Assembly (NCBI RefSeq): GCF_002742385.2 | Contig: NZ_MJBI02000001.1 | Span: 806,001-870,000, forward strand | Length of the DNA: 64,000 nucleotides | Source of the DNA: Macrococcoides goetzii | Lineage (GTDB): Bacteria; Bacillota; Bacilli; Staphylococcales; Staphylococcaceae | Direction: 5' to 3' | Shown here: positions 1-7,386 of the stretch, in pieces | Layout of the letters: the number at the start of each line of letters is the position of its first letter | Position numbering within the stretch: the stretch's first letter is position 1 | Program-made: the position numbers and the translations under genes | Notes under the pieces: generated by a model | Database searches by the model: none | The model's input: only the letters and a program-made list of their open reading frames with translations | Told to the model about the DNA's origin: nothing

Positions 1-479
1 AAGAAACTCAAATTAATATAGTGTTATTAAACATCAATTTTTCTTTGCAAATTGTGATAAATAAATCAGAAGTATAGTATCCTTTTAAAAAATTTTTTAT
101 TTGTGACCATTTTTTGACAAACATATTCGTTGCAAAATTTATATATATATTTTATCTCTTTCATCTCCTATATTTAATCACCATCAATGAAATAAAAACA
201 ACATATATTTTTTACATAAAATGTAAGCAATATGAATAGAATTATCTTTTTCTTACTCAAAATTTTTGAACTCAAAGAATATATATGGTCTAATATGAAC
301 CGTTACAGAAAAATAAACTTTGCATTTCAGTTTAAATATGGAGAATTAAAAATTGTTCTTATTATCTGTAACTTATTAAAATATTTTTTAAATCATTTCT
401 TCTTGTCGAAATACACATCAATATCGACATAGTTTGACAAGAGACATTAAATTTTTAAATTACTGGAGGATTATATATT
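1..479. other. AT-rich non-coding stretch upstream of sceD
   Basis: No convincing gene is seen. The 66-codon open frame at 232-432 is a run of AT-rich codons without a ribosome site or family features. Just before sceD there is a TTGACA at 434-439 and a GGAGG ribosome site at 465-469. I found no WalR-type pair of TGTWAH boxes here, unlike in front of the next gene. Confidence 0.6.
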
Positions 480-1211
480 ATGAAAAAAGCATTATTAACT
501 TCATCATTAGCATTAGCATTAGGTGTAACAGGATTATCAGGAGTAAATGGTTCACACGAAGCACAAGCATCAGAAACGACACAAGCGGTTAAAGTGGATT
601 TCAATGAACTTGCAAACTTAGCAAGAAACAATTCAGAAACATTAAATGAACGCCCAGTACACGCTGGAGCTTACAATTATTCATTTAATAAAGATGGATA
701 TTCTTATAACTTTGAATCAGATGGCGTTTACTGGACTTGGGAATATAAATACACAGGTGCAGCAGATACGGTTGTAAATCATACATCTACTCAAACAAAA
801 GCCGTACAACAATTTGATAATGTTAAAGAACATTCACCAATTCAACATACAGCTTATCAAGCACCAGCTAAACAATTTAAACAAACAACTTATCAGGCAC
901 CGGTTCAACAAAAAGCACCGGTTCAACAAAGCGCTTATAAAGCTCCCGTTTCACAAACGTCAACATCAAATGTAAGTGTCAATGCACATTTACAGTTAAT
1001 TGCACAACGCGAATCAGGTGGTAATATTCGTGCGATCAACCCTACATCAGGTGCAGCAGGTAAATATCAATTTTTACAAAGTACATGGGATACTGTTGCT
1101 CCGGCAGAATGGAAAGGTAAATCACCAGCTTCAGCACCGGAATCTGTTCAAGATGCAGCTGCCGTAAAATTATATAATGAGTACGGTGCACAACATTGGG
1201 TTACAGCTTAA
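480..1211 (+). CDS. sceD: SceD-like secreted lytic transglycosylase
   Basis: 243 residues. The signal peptide (residues 1-30) ends in AQA before SET, so the protein should be exported and act on cell-wall peptidoglycan. Residues about 45-100 are the conserved staphylococcal SceD region (HAGAYNYSF, GVYWTWEYKYTGAADT). Residues 105-160 are a Gln/Ala/Pro linker with repeated AYxAP units. The last ~75 residues (QRESGGN, AAGKYQFLQSTWD, QDAAAVKLYN, HWVTA end) closely follow the S. aureus SceD/IsaA catalytic domain as I remember it, with the Glu of RESGG as likely catalytic acid. GGAGG lies at 465-469 and a terminator follows directly. A paralogue with another C-terminal domain comes next. Confidence 0.93.
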   Translation: MKKALLTSSLALALGVTGLSGVNGSHEAQASETTQAVKVDFNELANLARNNSETLNERPVHAGAYNYSFNKDGYSYNFESDGVYWTWEYKYTGAADTVVNHTSTQTKAVQQFDNVKEHSPIQHTAYQAPAKQFKQTTYQAPVQQKAPVQQSAYKAPVSQTSTSNVSVNAHLQLIAQRESGGNIRAINPTSGAAGKYQFLQSTWDTVAPAEWKGKSPASAPESVQDAAAVKLYNEYGAQHWVTA

Positions 1212-1230
1212 TATTTAAATTATTACACGC

Positions 1231-1263
1231 GAAGAATGCTCTGTAGTGCATTCTTCACTTTTT
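1231..1263 (+). terminator. Rho-independent terminator after sceD
   Basis: Perfect 9-bp stem GAAGAATGC / GCATTCTTC (1231-1239 with 1248-1256), 8-nt loop, then ACTTTTTA. Confidence 0.85.
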
Positions 1264-1277
1264 ATATTACAAAAACA

Positions 1278-1353
1278 TTTCGACATTGTAATGAATTGTT
1301 ATTTTACTGTAACGTATGTAATGATTTTATATGTTACATTATTAATGTCGAAA
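1278..1353 (+). promoter_or_regulatory. WalR box inside a 10-bp inverted repeat
   Basis: TGTTAT-TTTAC-TGTAAC at 1297-1313 is an exact match to the WalR consensus TGTWAH-N5-TGTWAH known for SceD/IsaA-type autolysin genes in staphylococci. More TGTAAT hexamers flank it at odd spacing. The region is framed by a perfect inverted repeat TTTCGACATT (1278-1287) and AATGTCGAAA (1344-1353). Control of the downstream gene by the essential WalKR system is inferred. Confidence 0.6.
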
Positions 1354-1433
1354 GAGAGATAATTATCGACAGTCAACTTTGACAATCGATAACGAAAATA
1401 ACAAAACGTAAATTAATGGAGGACTTATATATT

Positions 1434-2165
1434 ATGAAAAAAGCAATTTTAACATCATCATTAGCATTAGCATTAGGTACAACGTCGGTAGCAACTGCTG
1501 GTCAAGCATATGCTTCAGAAACTGAAAACACTCAAAAAGAAACAGTAGACTTCGCTCAATTAGCTGAATTAGCTAAAGCTGAATCTGCATCATTAAACGA
1601 AAAACCAGTTCATGCTGGACCTTACCACTACGAATTCAGCAAAGATGGATTCTCTTATGAATTCAAATCAGATGGTATCTACTGGACTTGGGAATATAAA
1701 TACACTGGCGCTGCTGATACTGTAGTTAATAAATCAGTAGAAGTTGCATCTGTTGAAGCTCCTAAAGCTGAAGTACAATCAATAGTAAGTGCACCTGTTG
1801 CGAAAACAGTTACTCAAACTGCTGTTAAACCAGCCGTTCAACAAACAGCTTATAAAGCTCCTGTAGCTAAACCTGCAGCAGTAAAAACTTACAAAGCTCC
1901 TGTTCAACAAACTGCAGCAGTATCTAATACTGGCGGTGTTAACTGGTCAGCATTAGCACAATGTGAATCTGGTGGAAATCCAAGTATCGTAGATGCTTCA
2001 GGAACTTACCACGGATTATACCAATTTGACGTTCAAACATGGCGTGCAGTTGGAGGATCAGGTGTTCCTTCACAAGCATCAGCTGCTGAGCAAACGAAAC
2101 GTGCACAAATCCTTTACAGCCAACGTGGATCTCAACCATGGCCAGTATGTGGAGCGCGTTTATAA
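1434..2165 (+). CDS. Secreted protein with SceD-like N-terminus and Rpf-type transglycosylase domain
   Basis: 243 residues from ATG 1434. An ATG at 1416 overlaps the GGAGG at 1418-1422, so the inner start is chosen. The signal peptide ends near AYA-SE. Residues ~45-100 repeat the SceD region (HAGPYHYEF, GIYWTWEYKYTGAADT), followed by an Ala/Pro/Val linker with YKAPV repeats. The C-terminal ~75 residues are not SceD-like. They follow resuscitation-promoting-factor domains: NWSALAQCESGGNP, YHGLYQFDVQTWRAVGG, QASAAEQTKRAQIL, PWPVCGARL, with Glu of CESGG as likely catalytic acid and two cysteines (CESGG, PVCG) for the domain's usual disulfide. The role would be muralytic, affecting wall turnover or growth resumption. 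The regulatory region and terminator are its own. Confidence 0.85.
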   Translation: MKKAILTSSLALALGTTSVATAGQAYASETENTQKETVDFAQLAELAKAESASLNEKPVHAGPYHYEFSKDGFSYEFKSDGIYWTWEYKYTGAADTVVNKSVEVASVEAPKAEVQSIVSAPVAKTVTQTAVKPAVQQTAYKAPVAKPAAVKTYKAPVQQTAAVSNTGGVNWSALAQCESGGNPSIVDASGTYHGLYQFDVQTWRAVGGSGVPSQASAAEQTKRAQILYSQRGSQPWPVCGARL

Positions 2166-2185
2166 TAACAACTAATAAATTCATG

Positions 2186-2216
2186 GAAGAATCATAATAT
2201 ATGATTCTTCTTTTTT
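2186..2216 (+). terminator. Terminator after the Rpf-domain gene
   Basis: Perfect 10-bp stem GAAGAATCAT / ATGATTCTTC (2186-2195, 2201-2210), 5-nt loop, then six T. Confidence 0.9.
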
Positions 2217-2295
2217 AATGAAAATTTACTCTTGCATATACATGTTAATTGTATTATGATTGTTCTTGTCACTATTTTTAGGAGGAAATTTTATA

Positions 2296-2961
2296 ATGAA
2301 AAAATATTTATCTGAATTACTAGGTACATTCGTACTAGTATTCTTTGGTACTGGAACAGCAGTTATGGCTACATTAAATCCAGACGCTAGCGTAGGAATC
2401 TTCGGAATCGCATTCGCATTCGGTTTAACTGTTATTGCAGCAGCATATGCAATCGGTGATATTTCTGGTGGACATCTTAACCCTGCAATTTCTTTTGCAA
2501 TGTTTCTAGATAAACGTTTATCTTTTAAAGACTTCGCGATTTATTCTGTATTCCAAATCATAGGAGCATTTATTGCGACATCATTAATCTGGGCGATCCT
2601 AAGCTCATTTACGAAAAAAGTTGATTTCATCTATGGTGCTAACGTGCCAAATAACATCAACAATATGGGCGCTTTCTTAGTAGAAGTAATTCTTACGTTC
2701 GTATTTGTGTTCGTTGTATTATCTGTAACAAAAACTAAGTTTATCGCACCAAGTTTAGCCGTGCTTGTAATTGGTTTAACATTAACAATGGTGCATTTAA
2801 TCGGTATTCCATTAACAGGAACATCAGTGAACCCAGCAAGAAGTATTGCACCAGCAATCTTTACTGGCGGAGATGCTTTATCAACATTATGGATCTTTAT
2901 CGTAGCACCATTAGTTGGCGCTGCATTAGCAACATTAACACACAATTTCTTAGAATCATAA
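2296..2961 (+). CDS. Aquaporin (MIP family channel)
   Basis: 221 residues with six membrane helices. Both half-helix signatures are present: GGHLNPAISFAMFLDKRL near residue 60 and GTSVNPARSIAP near residue 180. The second has the form of water-selective AqpZ channels, and His in VHLIGIPLTGTS also favours water over glycerol, where NPARDxGPR would be expected. No glpK or glpD is adjacent. The start was set at ATG 2296 behind GGAGG (2281-2285); a longer frame from 2260 adds residues unlike the family. Monocistronic, ending at a hairpin shared with the opposing gene. Confidence 0.85.
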   Translation: MKKYLSELLGTFVLVFFGTGTAVMATLNPDASVGIFGIAFAFGLTVIAAAYAIGDISGGHLNPAISFAMFLDKRLSFKDFAIYSVFQIIGAFIATSLIWAILSSFTKKVDFIYGANVPNNINNMGAFLVEVILTFVFVFVVLSVTKTKFIAPSLAVLVIGLTLTMVHLIGIPLTGTSVNPARSIAPAIFTGGDALSTLWIFIVAPLVGAALATLTHNFLES

Positions 2962-2967
2962 GATAAA

Positions 2968-3005
2968 AAAACGACTATCTGGTAAAAACCAAATAGTCGT
3001 TTTTC
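2968..3005. terminator. Bidirectional terminator
   Basis: AACGACTATCTGGT pairs with ACCAAATAGTCGTT around a short A-rich loop. A-run on the left and TTTTT on the right serve both converging genes. Confidence 0.85.
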
Positions 3006-3337
3006 TATAATCGTCGAATTACTTTATGTAATTCATACATACTATCACCTAATTCAAATGTAATTTCTTTCATTTCTTTATCAATTAAATTTGTAACATC
3101 TGTTTCGTATACGATTAATTTTTCATTGATATCATATAGTGTGGCAAAGTCATTATTATATACTAAATAAAAACGTCTTGGATTGATTGTATTTCTTAAA
3201 AATCTAGGGTTACCTAGACTTTGATCTAATGATATTTCCTTTACAAAACTACTAATTCTACGTGGTATTCTTTCAACCATTTCTATAATATTAGTATCTT
3301 TTGGTGCTATTTCAATGATTTTTTCTTCTTGCTTCAT
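3005..3337 (-). CDS. Hypothetical protein, possible PH/GRAM-like small domain
   Basis: 110 residues, charged, no signal peptide or membrane segment. The pattern NPRRFYLVYNNDFATLYDINEKLIVYETD followed by a C-terminal helix suggests a small beta-rich fold, but no family is recognised. It begins 21 bases after the signal peptidase stop with only a weak ribosome site, so it is likely co-transcribed with that gene. Function unknown. Confidence 0.55.
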   Translation of the reverse strand: MKQEEKIIEIAPKDTNIIEMVERIPRRISSFVKEISLDQSLGNPRFLRNTINPRRFYLVYNNDFATLYDINEKLIVYETDVTNLIDKEMKEITFELGDSMYELHKVIRRL

Positions 3338-3358
3338 TTAATTTACATTTCCAAAGAA

Positions 3359-3946
3359 TTATTTATTCACTTCATCAAAATCACTTTCATAAAAACCTGT
3401 TTCAAAAGATTTCAACGGCCAAAAACGTAATGATACTTTCCCTACTACACTTTTACTTTCAATTAAACCTAACTCTGGTTTCGTACTATCTAAACTAATA
3501 TCACGATTGTCACCTAAAACAAGATATCTTCCATCAGGTATAGTATCTTTACCACCTGAATGCGTCAATGTCTTCACAGAAAAATCTGGTGTAAGCATAG
3601 GATTGGCTGTTAATTCACGATTCGATTTTAAATAATTTTCTTCTACAGCATTACCATTTACGTATAACATATCATCTTTGTACTCAATTTTATCGCCTGG
3701 GAGCCCAACTAAACGCTTAATGTAATCTTTCTCTTCATTTGCATGAAAGACGATGACGTCTCCTCTATCCAATCCATTTGTCCAAGTTGACATTTTATTG
3801 ATGATCAAACGTTCTTTATCCTCAAATGTCGGTGCCATAGAATCACCACTCACTTGATACTGTACAAAGAAAAACGTGCGTATAAGTAAAATTGCAGCAA
3901 CCGCAATGATTAAGGATATAATCCATTCTTTCAATTCTTTATTCAT
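3359..3946 (-). CDS. spsB: Type I signal peptidase
   Basis: 195 residues from ATG 3946 (GAGGTG ribosome site); a longer frame from 3997 adds atypical residues. One N-terminal membrane anchor (residues 8-28) is followed by the catalytic Ser36 in VSGDSMAPT and Lys77 in YIKRLVGLPGD. These are the same positions as in S. aureus SpsB. GDNRDISLDSTK is the third conserved box. It removes signal peptides from exported proteins on the outer face of the membrane. S. aureus carries an inactive spsA beside spsB; none is seen here. The symbol lepB is an equivalent name. Confidence 0.95.
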   Translation of the reverse strand: MNKELKEWIISLIIAVAAILLIRTFFFVQYQVSGDSMAPTFEDKERLIINKMSTWTNGLDRGDVIVFHANEEKDYIKRLVGLPGDKIEYKDDMLYVNGNAVEENYLKSNRELTANPMLTPDFSVKTLTHSGGKDTIPDGRYLVLGDNRDISLDSTKPELGLIESKSVVGKVSLRFWPLKSFETGFYESDFDEVNK

Positions 3947-3995
3947 AATGTATTCACCTCTATTTGTTATATTACATGATACTTCCAAAAAACAC

Positions 3996-4037
3996 AAAAA
4001 TAGATTTGATCAATATATTCAAGATCAAACCTATTTT
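3996..4037 (-). terminator. Terminator of the DUF805 pair
   Basis: Stem between 3996-4011 and 4022-4037 (AATAGATTTGATC / GATCAAACCTATT), with a T-run on the minus strand. Confidence 0.7.
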
Positions 4038-4038
4038 T

Positions 4039-4552
4039 TCAATTATTAATAACGTGCCATTCTTTTTTTAGGTCAGGTCCATATTGGTTTGGACCTTGTG
4101 TCCCCTCTATGAGCGTTAATATGAAGAATCCAATTTGAATTAATATCGCTAATAATATTATAAATGGTACGAATATTAATCCAATTCCAAATGTAATAAA
4201 AGCAAATATGATTGTCCCAAATATCAGTATCACTAAACCAAGCGTTGGGATTAATGCGAGCCAGCCGTTATAGTTTAAATCTTGTAATCGACGTGCAGTC
4301 AAAGTGAAGTTCGGTATCAAATTGATTAAACTCCATAAGGTCACCTAAATTATCCCCAATACCGCCTTCTTCACCAAAATGGTTACCTACCACTAAATCA
4401 AAGAAGCCTCCAATAATACCGATTATAAACTCGATAACAAGTGTAATTATTACAGGAATCCAATAATTACGTCGACGTGTACGCCCATTCATGTTAATGA
4501 AATTCTTCCAATAGCTCATATAAATATCCATTACATTCATATTGTTATCCAT
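4039..4552 (-). pseudogene. DUF805 membrane protein gene with a frameshift
   Basis: Two overlapping minus-strand frames together give one DUF805 protein. From ATG 4552 (GGAGGT site) the first frame reads YWKNFINMNGRTRRRNYWIP, one membrane helix, then IGDNLGD. The second frame continues LWSLINLIPNFTLTARRLQD, NGWLALIP, two helices, and the family's EGTQGPNQYGPD tail. Skipping one base near 4331-4336 (between GD and LW) restores about 170 residues, the size of the paralogue at 8507-9001. A one-base insertion, a sequencing error or a programmed frameshift could explain it; no classical slippery heptamer is obvious. Lies 14 bases downstream of another DUF805 gene. Confidence 0.75.
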
Positions 4553-4566
4553 TGCTATACCTCCAT

Positions 4567-5142
4567 TCAAAGTTTGTGTAGTAAATTTTTAGGGGGTTCA
4601 GGACCAAATTTATTCGGACCTACTGTCCCTTTTGCACAAAAGATTGAAAAATAAATAATACAAATCATTCCAATAATAATAACTGCTACAACAATCATTA
4701 TCCCAGCAATAATTAATCCAATTATCAGAATTGCAATTAATAGGAAGATAATACTGAATAAAAATAACAACGTAACTCCTAATGCACCAAAGTATAATAT
4801 ATTCTTGATAAATAAAGCAAAAATAAAAGTAAATACTATCGGAATACCTGCCCAATATGGCTTTACATCTACATCTTGTAATCTTCTAATATAACTCGAT
4901 GATAGTGGGAAAAGATTAATTAAGTACCATAGTATAGGTAATATTGAACTAAATAAAATTTTGATATTATACTTTTCTATCGAAAGATCAATCGCCATTC
5001 CAACAAACATGAAAAATAAATACATCAGTAAAAAAAGTGCATATGGAATCCAAAAAGAAGAACGATTGATTCTACCCTTCACTTTAAAACTGTCTAACCA
5101 ATACTGTTTATAAATCCCACTAATCGTTAAACCTTCCGACAT
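4567..5142 (-). CDS. DUF805 family membrane protein
   Basis: 191 residues, four or five hydrophobic segments. DUF805 landmarks: YWLDSFKVKGRINRSSFWIPYALF near the N-terminus, SSSYIRRLQDVDVKPYWAGIP in the middle and KGTVGPNKFGPEP at the C-terminus. Family function is unknown; members are inner-membrane proteins. GGAAGGTAGG lies before the ATG. The gene runs directly into the frameshifted DUF805 gene, so the two are probably a tandem duplication in one transcript. Confidence 0.85.
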   Translation of the reverse strand: MSEGLTISGIYKQYWLDSFKVKGRINRSSFWIPYALFLLMYLFFMFVGMAIDLSIEKYNIKILFSSILPILWYLINLFPLSSSYIRRLQDVDVKPYWAGIPIVFTFIFALFIKNILYFGALGVTLLFLFSIIFLLIAILIIGLIIAGIMIVVAVIIIGMICIIYFSIFCAKGTVGPNKFGPEPPKNLLHKL

Positions 5143-5240
5143 ATGATTACCTACCTTCCGTTTATTGAACTATATTTTACAACACTTAATAGTGAATAAA
5201 TACAACAAAACAATAAATATTATTGAATATTTCCAACTTT

Positions 5241-5306
5241 TTTTGACTATTATCCTTATATTTTTGACAAATATAATATTTATTTTGACTATTATACTTG
5301 TCAAAA
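5241..5306 (+). promoter_or_regulatory. Three TTTTGAC repeats at exact 21-bp spacing (probable operator)
   Basis: TTTTGAC occurs at 5241-5247, 5262-5268 and 5283-5289, each 21 bp apart (two helical turns). The first and third continue nearly identically (TTTTGACTATTATCCTT and TTTTGACTATTATACTT). The third also faces GTCAAAA at 5300-5306. The array sits just upstream of the promoter for the XRE regulator, which may bind it. Confidence 0.55.
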
Positions 5307-5326
5307 TGATAAATATGTATTACACT
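5298..5326 (+). promoter_or_regulatory. Promoter of the XRE/DUF3169 operon
   Basis: TTGTCA (5298-5303), 17-bp spacer, TACACT (5321-5326). It overlaps the end of the TTTTGAC repeat array. Confidence 0.55.
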
Positions 5327-5362
5327 ATGAGTGTAGAAAGAGGAAGGGAAAGGAGAAAAGAG

Positions 5363-5566
5363 ATGAAAAACAGACTCAAAGAACTAAGAGCACGCGATGG
5401 CTATAACCAAACGCAACTCGCTAAACTCGCTAAAGTATCTCGACAAACCATTTCTCTCATAGAGCGAGATGATTTCATGCCATCCATACTTACCGCAGTA
5501 CGTATTGCTAGAATATTTGATGAACCCGTGGAAAATGTATTTATATTTGAGGAGGAAGAGCTGTGA
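5363..5566 (+). CDS. XRE-family transcriptional regulator (small HTH)
   Basis: 67 residues from ATG 5363 (AGGAGA site); the frame open from 5165 adds only AT-rich hydrophobic codons. Almost the whole protein is one helix-turn-helix: MKNRLKELRARDGYNQTQLA, KVSRQTISLIERDDFMPS, ARIFDEPVENVFIFEEEE. This is the YozG-like class of short Cro/C1 regulators usually paired with a membrane protein. Its TGA overlaps the GTG of the next gene (GTGA), so the two are translationally coupled. It probably represses its own operon through the phased repeats upstream. Confidence 0.88.
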   Translation: MKNRLKELRARDGYNQTQLAKLAKVSRQTISLIERDDFMPSILTAVRIARIFDEPVENVFIFEEEEL

Positions 5567-6303
5567 AAAAAGATAAAAAGTTAGGAAGAAGCTTATATCT
5601 AATATTAATCGGAGCTATTTTCGGTGGGATAATAGGAAGTGGAGTCCCTTTAGTAAATGACTTTATAACTTACTTTACGCATAAATATCAAATTGATTTT
5701 ATGATATATATCGTTCCATTGTTAATGATCGTCTCTGTTTTATTATATTTAAAATCTAAGCAACAATATAAATCAATGTCTCAACCACAAAATAAAAGTG
5801 AAGATGAACAATATATCTATCAGCTTAATCAATATAATAAATCTTCTAAAAATATTGTAAATGCTAGTAATATTCTTATTCTGGCAATTGCTTTAGCAAC
5901 AGCAGATTTTATATTGAAGAGTTCAAATCAATATTTAATATATTATGTTGTATTAGTAGTTATATTTTTAATTCTAGTCTTTATATTCACTAAACATAAT
6001 CGAACTGTAATATTAGCCTTTCCTTCAATCACTAATAGCGGATTTGAATTAGATTATGAAGATAGACAAATCATGACAACGCTTATTAACAATATAGATG
6101 AAGGTGAAAGACTTGTGATGTTACATGCACTATCAAAGACATATATCGTAATGATATATATGTTAAGTGGATTATTATTATTACTGGCATACTATCATGC
6201 TGCAAGTGGTGAAAATCAATATTTAGCAATGATAGGAATTACATCTGTGCTCATCTATTCTACTATCGCATATTACAAAAAATCAGAAGAATTTAATAAA
6301 TAA
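5563..6303 (+). CDS. Membrane protein, DUF3169-like
   Basis: 246 residues, GTG start overlapping the regulator stop, GGAGGAAGAG just upstream. About six membrane helices in three pairs (residues ~10-65, 98-140, 185-240) with a charged loop between. ELDYEDRQIMTTLINNIDEGERLVMLHALSKTY resembles the DUF3169 family, commonly found next to small XRE regulators. Function is unknown. Ends at a hairpin shared with the opposing XRE/membrane-protein pair. Confidence 0.65.
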   Translation: MKKDKKLGRSLYLILIGAIFGGIIGSGVPLVNDFITYFTHKYQIDFMIYIVPLLMIVSVLLYLKSKQQYKSMSQPQNKSEDEQYIYQLNQYNKSSKNIVNASNILILAIALATADFILKSSNQYLIYYVVLVVIFLILVFIFTKHNRTVILAFPSITNSGFELDYEDRQIMTTLINNIDEGERLVMLHALSKTYIVMIYMLSGLLLLLAYYHAASGENQYLAMIGITSVLIYSTIAYYKKSEEFNK

Positions 6304-6309
6304 TCTAGA

Positions 6310-6348
6310 AAAACCAGAGGCTAACATAAAAAATTAGCGTCTGGTTTT
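6310..6348. terminator. Bidirectional terminator between two XRE modules
   Basis: AAAACCAGAGGCTAA (6310-6324) pairs with TTAGCGTCTGGTTTT (6334-6348). Confidence 0.85.
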
Positions 6349-6376
6349 CACTTTGAATATTAGAGTTATAATACAT

Positions 6377-6847
6377 TTAATAATCTTTCTTAACCCTCTG
6401 CTTCTCTATAAAATAAAAAATAATTCCCAATATCGTCATGAAAACAAAATCATCAATTATCGCTAAAGGGTCAATCGTAATCGATTTGTTTTGAAAGAAT
6501 TGTGGAAGTATATTAAATAAAATATGACAAATAAATGCTGTAGGAATGCAAAGTGTTATCATCGTATTTTTTATTTTTCGCAGTGCGCCTTTGTATTCTT
6601 CTTCACTATAAACAGCGATATCTCTGCTATCATGTTTTGTGGCTTGAATTATTGCCACTATCGAAACAATTAATAGTGTCAGTAATAATAAAACTGAGCT
6701 TAAAGAAATCTCTCTTTTAATTGCATCAAATACAGTACTTAGCAATAAACATCCAACTATTACGGTGAAAGTTATTTTAAAAGAGTTCGCCATAGCTTGA
6801 TTGTAATTCAACATTTCACGTTCATCTTTCTTGTATATATCACGCAT
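6377..6847 (-). CDS. Four-helix membrane protein paired with an XRE regulator
   Basis: 156 residues. Hydrophilic start (MRDIYKKDEREMLNYNQAM), helices at about residues 24-42, 50-68, 95-115 and 128-148, and a basic C-terminus (EKQRVKKDY). The layout resembles DUF3278/DUF3796-type proteins that follow small XRE regulators, but the family is not certain. Its start overlaps the end of the upstream regulator gene by 8 bases. Confidence 0.6.
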   Translation of the reverse strand: MRDIYKKDEREMLNYNQAMANSFKITFTVIVGCLLLSTVFDAIKREISLSSVLLLLTLLIVSIVAIIQATKHDSRDIAVYSEEEYKGALRKIKNTMITLCIPTAFICHILFNILPQFFQNKSITIDPLAIIDDFVFMTILGIIFYFIEKQRVKKDY

Positions 6848-7037
6848 GATAATCCTCCCAAAATAAAGTATTTAAATCACTGTTTAATGCCCAGCAAATC
6901 TTTAAGCATAATTGAATTGTGGGATTGTACTTATCGTTTTCTATCAGATTAATTGTTTGTCTGGACACTTCGACTTTTAGTGCAAGATCTTTTTGTGAAA
7001 GACCTAATGCTAATCTATTTTCTCTTACTTTATTCAA
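6840..7037 (-). CDS. XRE-family transcriptional regulator (small HTH)
   Basis: 65 residues, TTG start behind a GGTGA site. The whole protein is a helix-turn-helix: NKVRENRLALGLSQKDLALK, EVSRQTINLIENDKYNPTI, NSDLNTLFWEDY. It resembles the regulator at 5363-5566, and each is followed by a membrane protein; the two modules converge. A TTGTAT-16-TACAAT promoter (7091-7064) lies upstream. Confidence 0.85.
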   Translation of the reverse strand: MNKVRENRLALGLSQKDLALKVEVSRQTINLIENDKYNPTIQLCLKICWALNSDLNTLFWEDYHA

Positions 7038-7063
7038 ATCACCAACCCCAATATGTCATATAT

Positions 7064-7091
7064 ATTGTACTACTAGTATATGGTAATACAA
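7064..7091 (-). promoter_or_regulatory. Promoter of the minus-strand XRE module
   Basis: On the minus strand TTGTAT (7091-7086), 16-bp spacer, TACAAT (7069-7064). The spacer contains the palindrome TACTAGTA, a possible repressor site. Confidence 0.5.
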
Positions 7092-7111
7092 AACAAGTGT
7101 CAAATATATAC

Positions 7112-7141
7112 GACACCCCTTACTTGTCCGTAAGGGGTGTC
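7112..7141 (-). terminator. Terminator-like hairpin
   Basis: Perfect 12-bp stem GACACCCCTTAC / GTAAGGGGTGTC with a 6-nt loop, just beyond the stop of the 7151-7357 gene. The T-tract is weak on both strands. Confidence 0.6.
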
Positions 7142-7150
7142 TGTTAATAC

Positions 7151-7357
7151 TTATAAGTTAAATATATTAATCATAAATTCCATCGTAAATTTCATTACAA
7201 CTGATAAAATAACGATTCTCATGATAGCATCAGTTGCAATGTAGCAATAACTACGTTTACTAGTAACTTTTACCTTATTCTTCTTATCTTCATACGTCAT
7301 TAGAGTTGCAATAATAATAACAAAAGTCCAACTTGATATCATTGAAAAAATGTCCAT
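7151..7357 (-). CDS. Small two-helix membrane protein
   Basis: 68 residues. Hydrophobic segments at 5-21 and 43-65, separated by a basic cytoplasmic-type loop (EDKKNKVKVTSKRS). A good GAGGTGATGAT ribosome site precedes the ATG, the same leader as the small gene at 8070-8258. No family recognised. It follows the secreted-protein gene by 29 bases and may share its transcript. Confidence 0.6.
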   Translation of the reverse strand: MDIFSMISSWTFVIIIATLMTYEDKKNKVKVTSKRSYCYIATDAIMRIVILSVVMKFTMEFMINIFNL

Positions 7358-7386
7358 ATCATCACCTCATAATTTCTTTCTATACC

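Noticed and set aside
232-432. 66-residue open frame
   Set aside because: AT-rich run of Ile/Phe/Leu/Asn codons, no ribosome site, no family traits; it lies in a non-coding leader region.
1939-2184. Open frames in other phases over the Rpf domain (also 1993-2175)
   Set aside because: Shadows of the real secreted protein at 1434-2165, which has clear family motifs.
4039-4344. Separate gene for the C-terminal half of the frameshifted DUF805
   Set aside because: Begins mid-protein at a GTG without a good ribosome site; both halves join to one family member.
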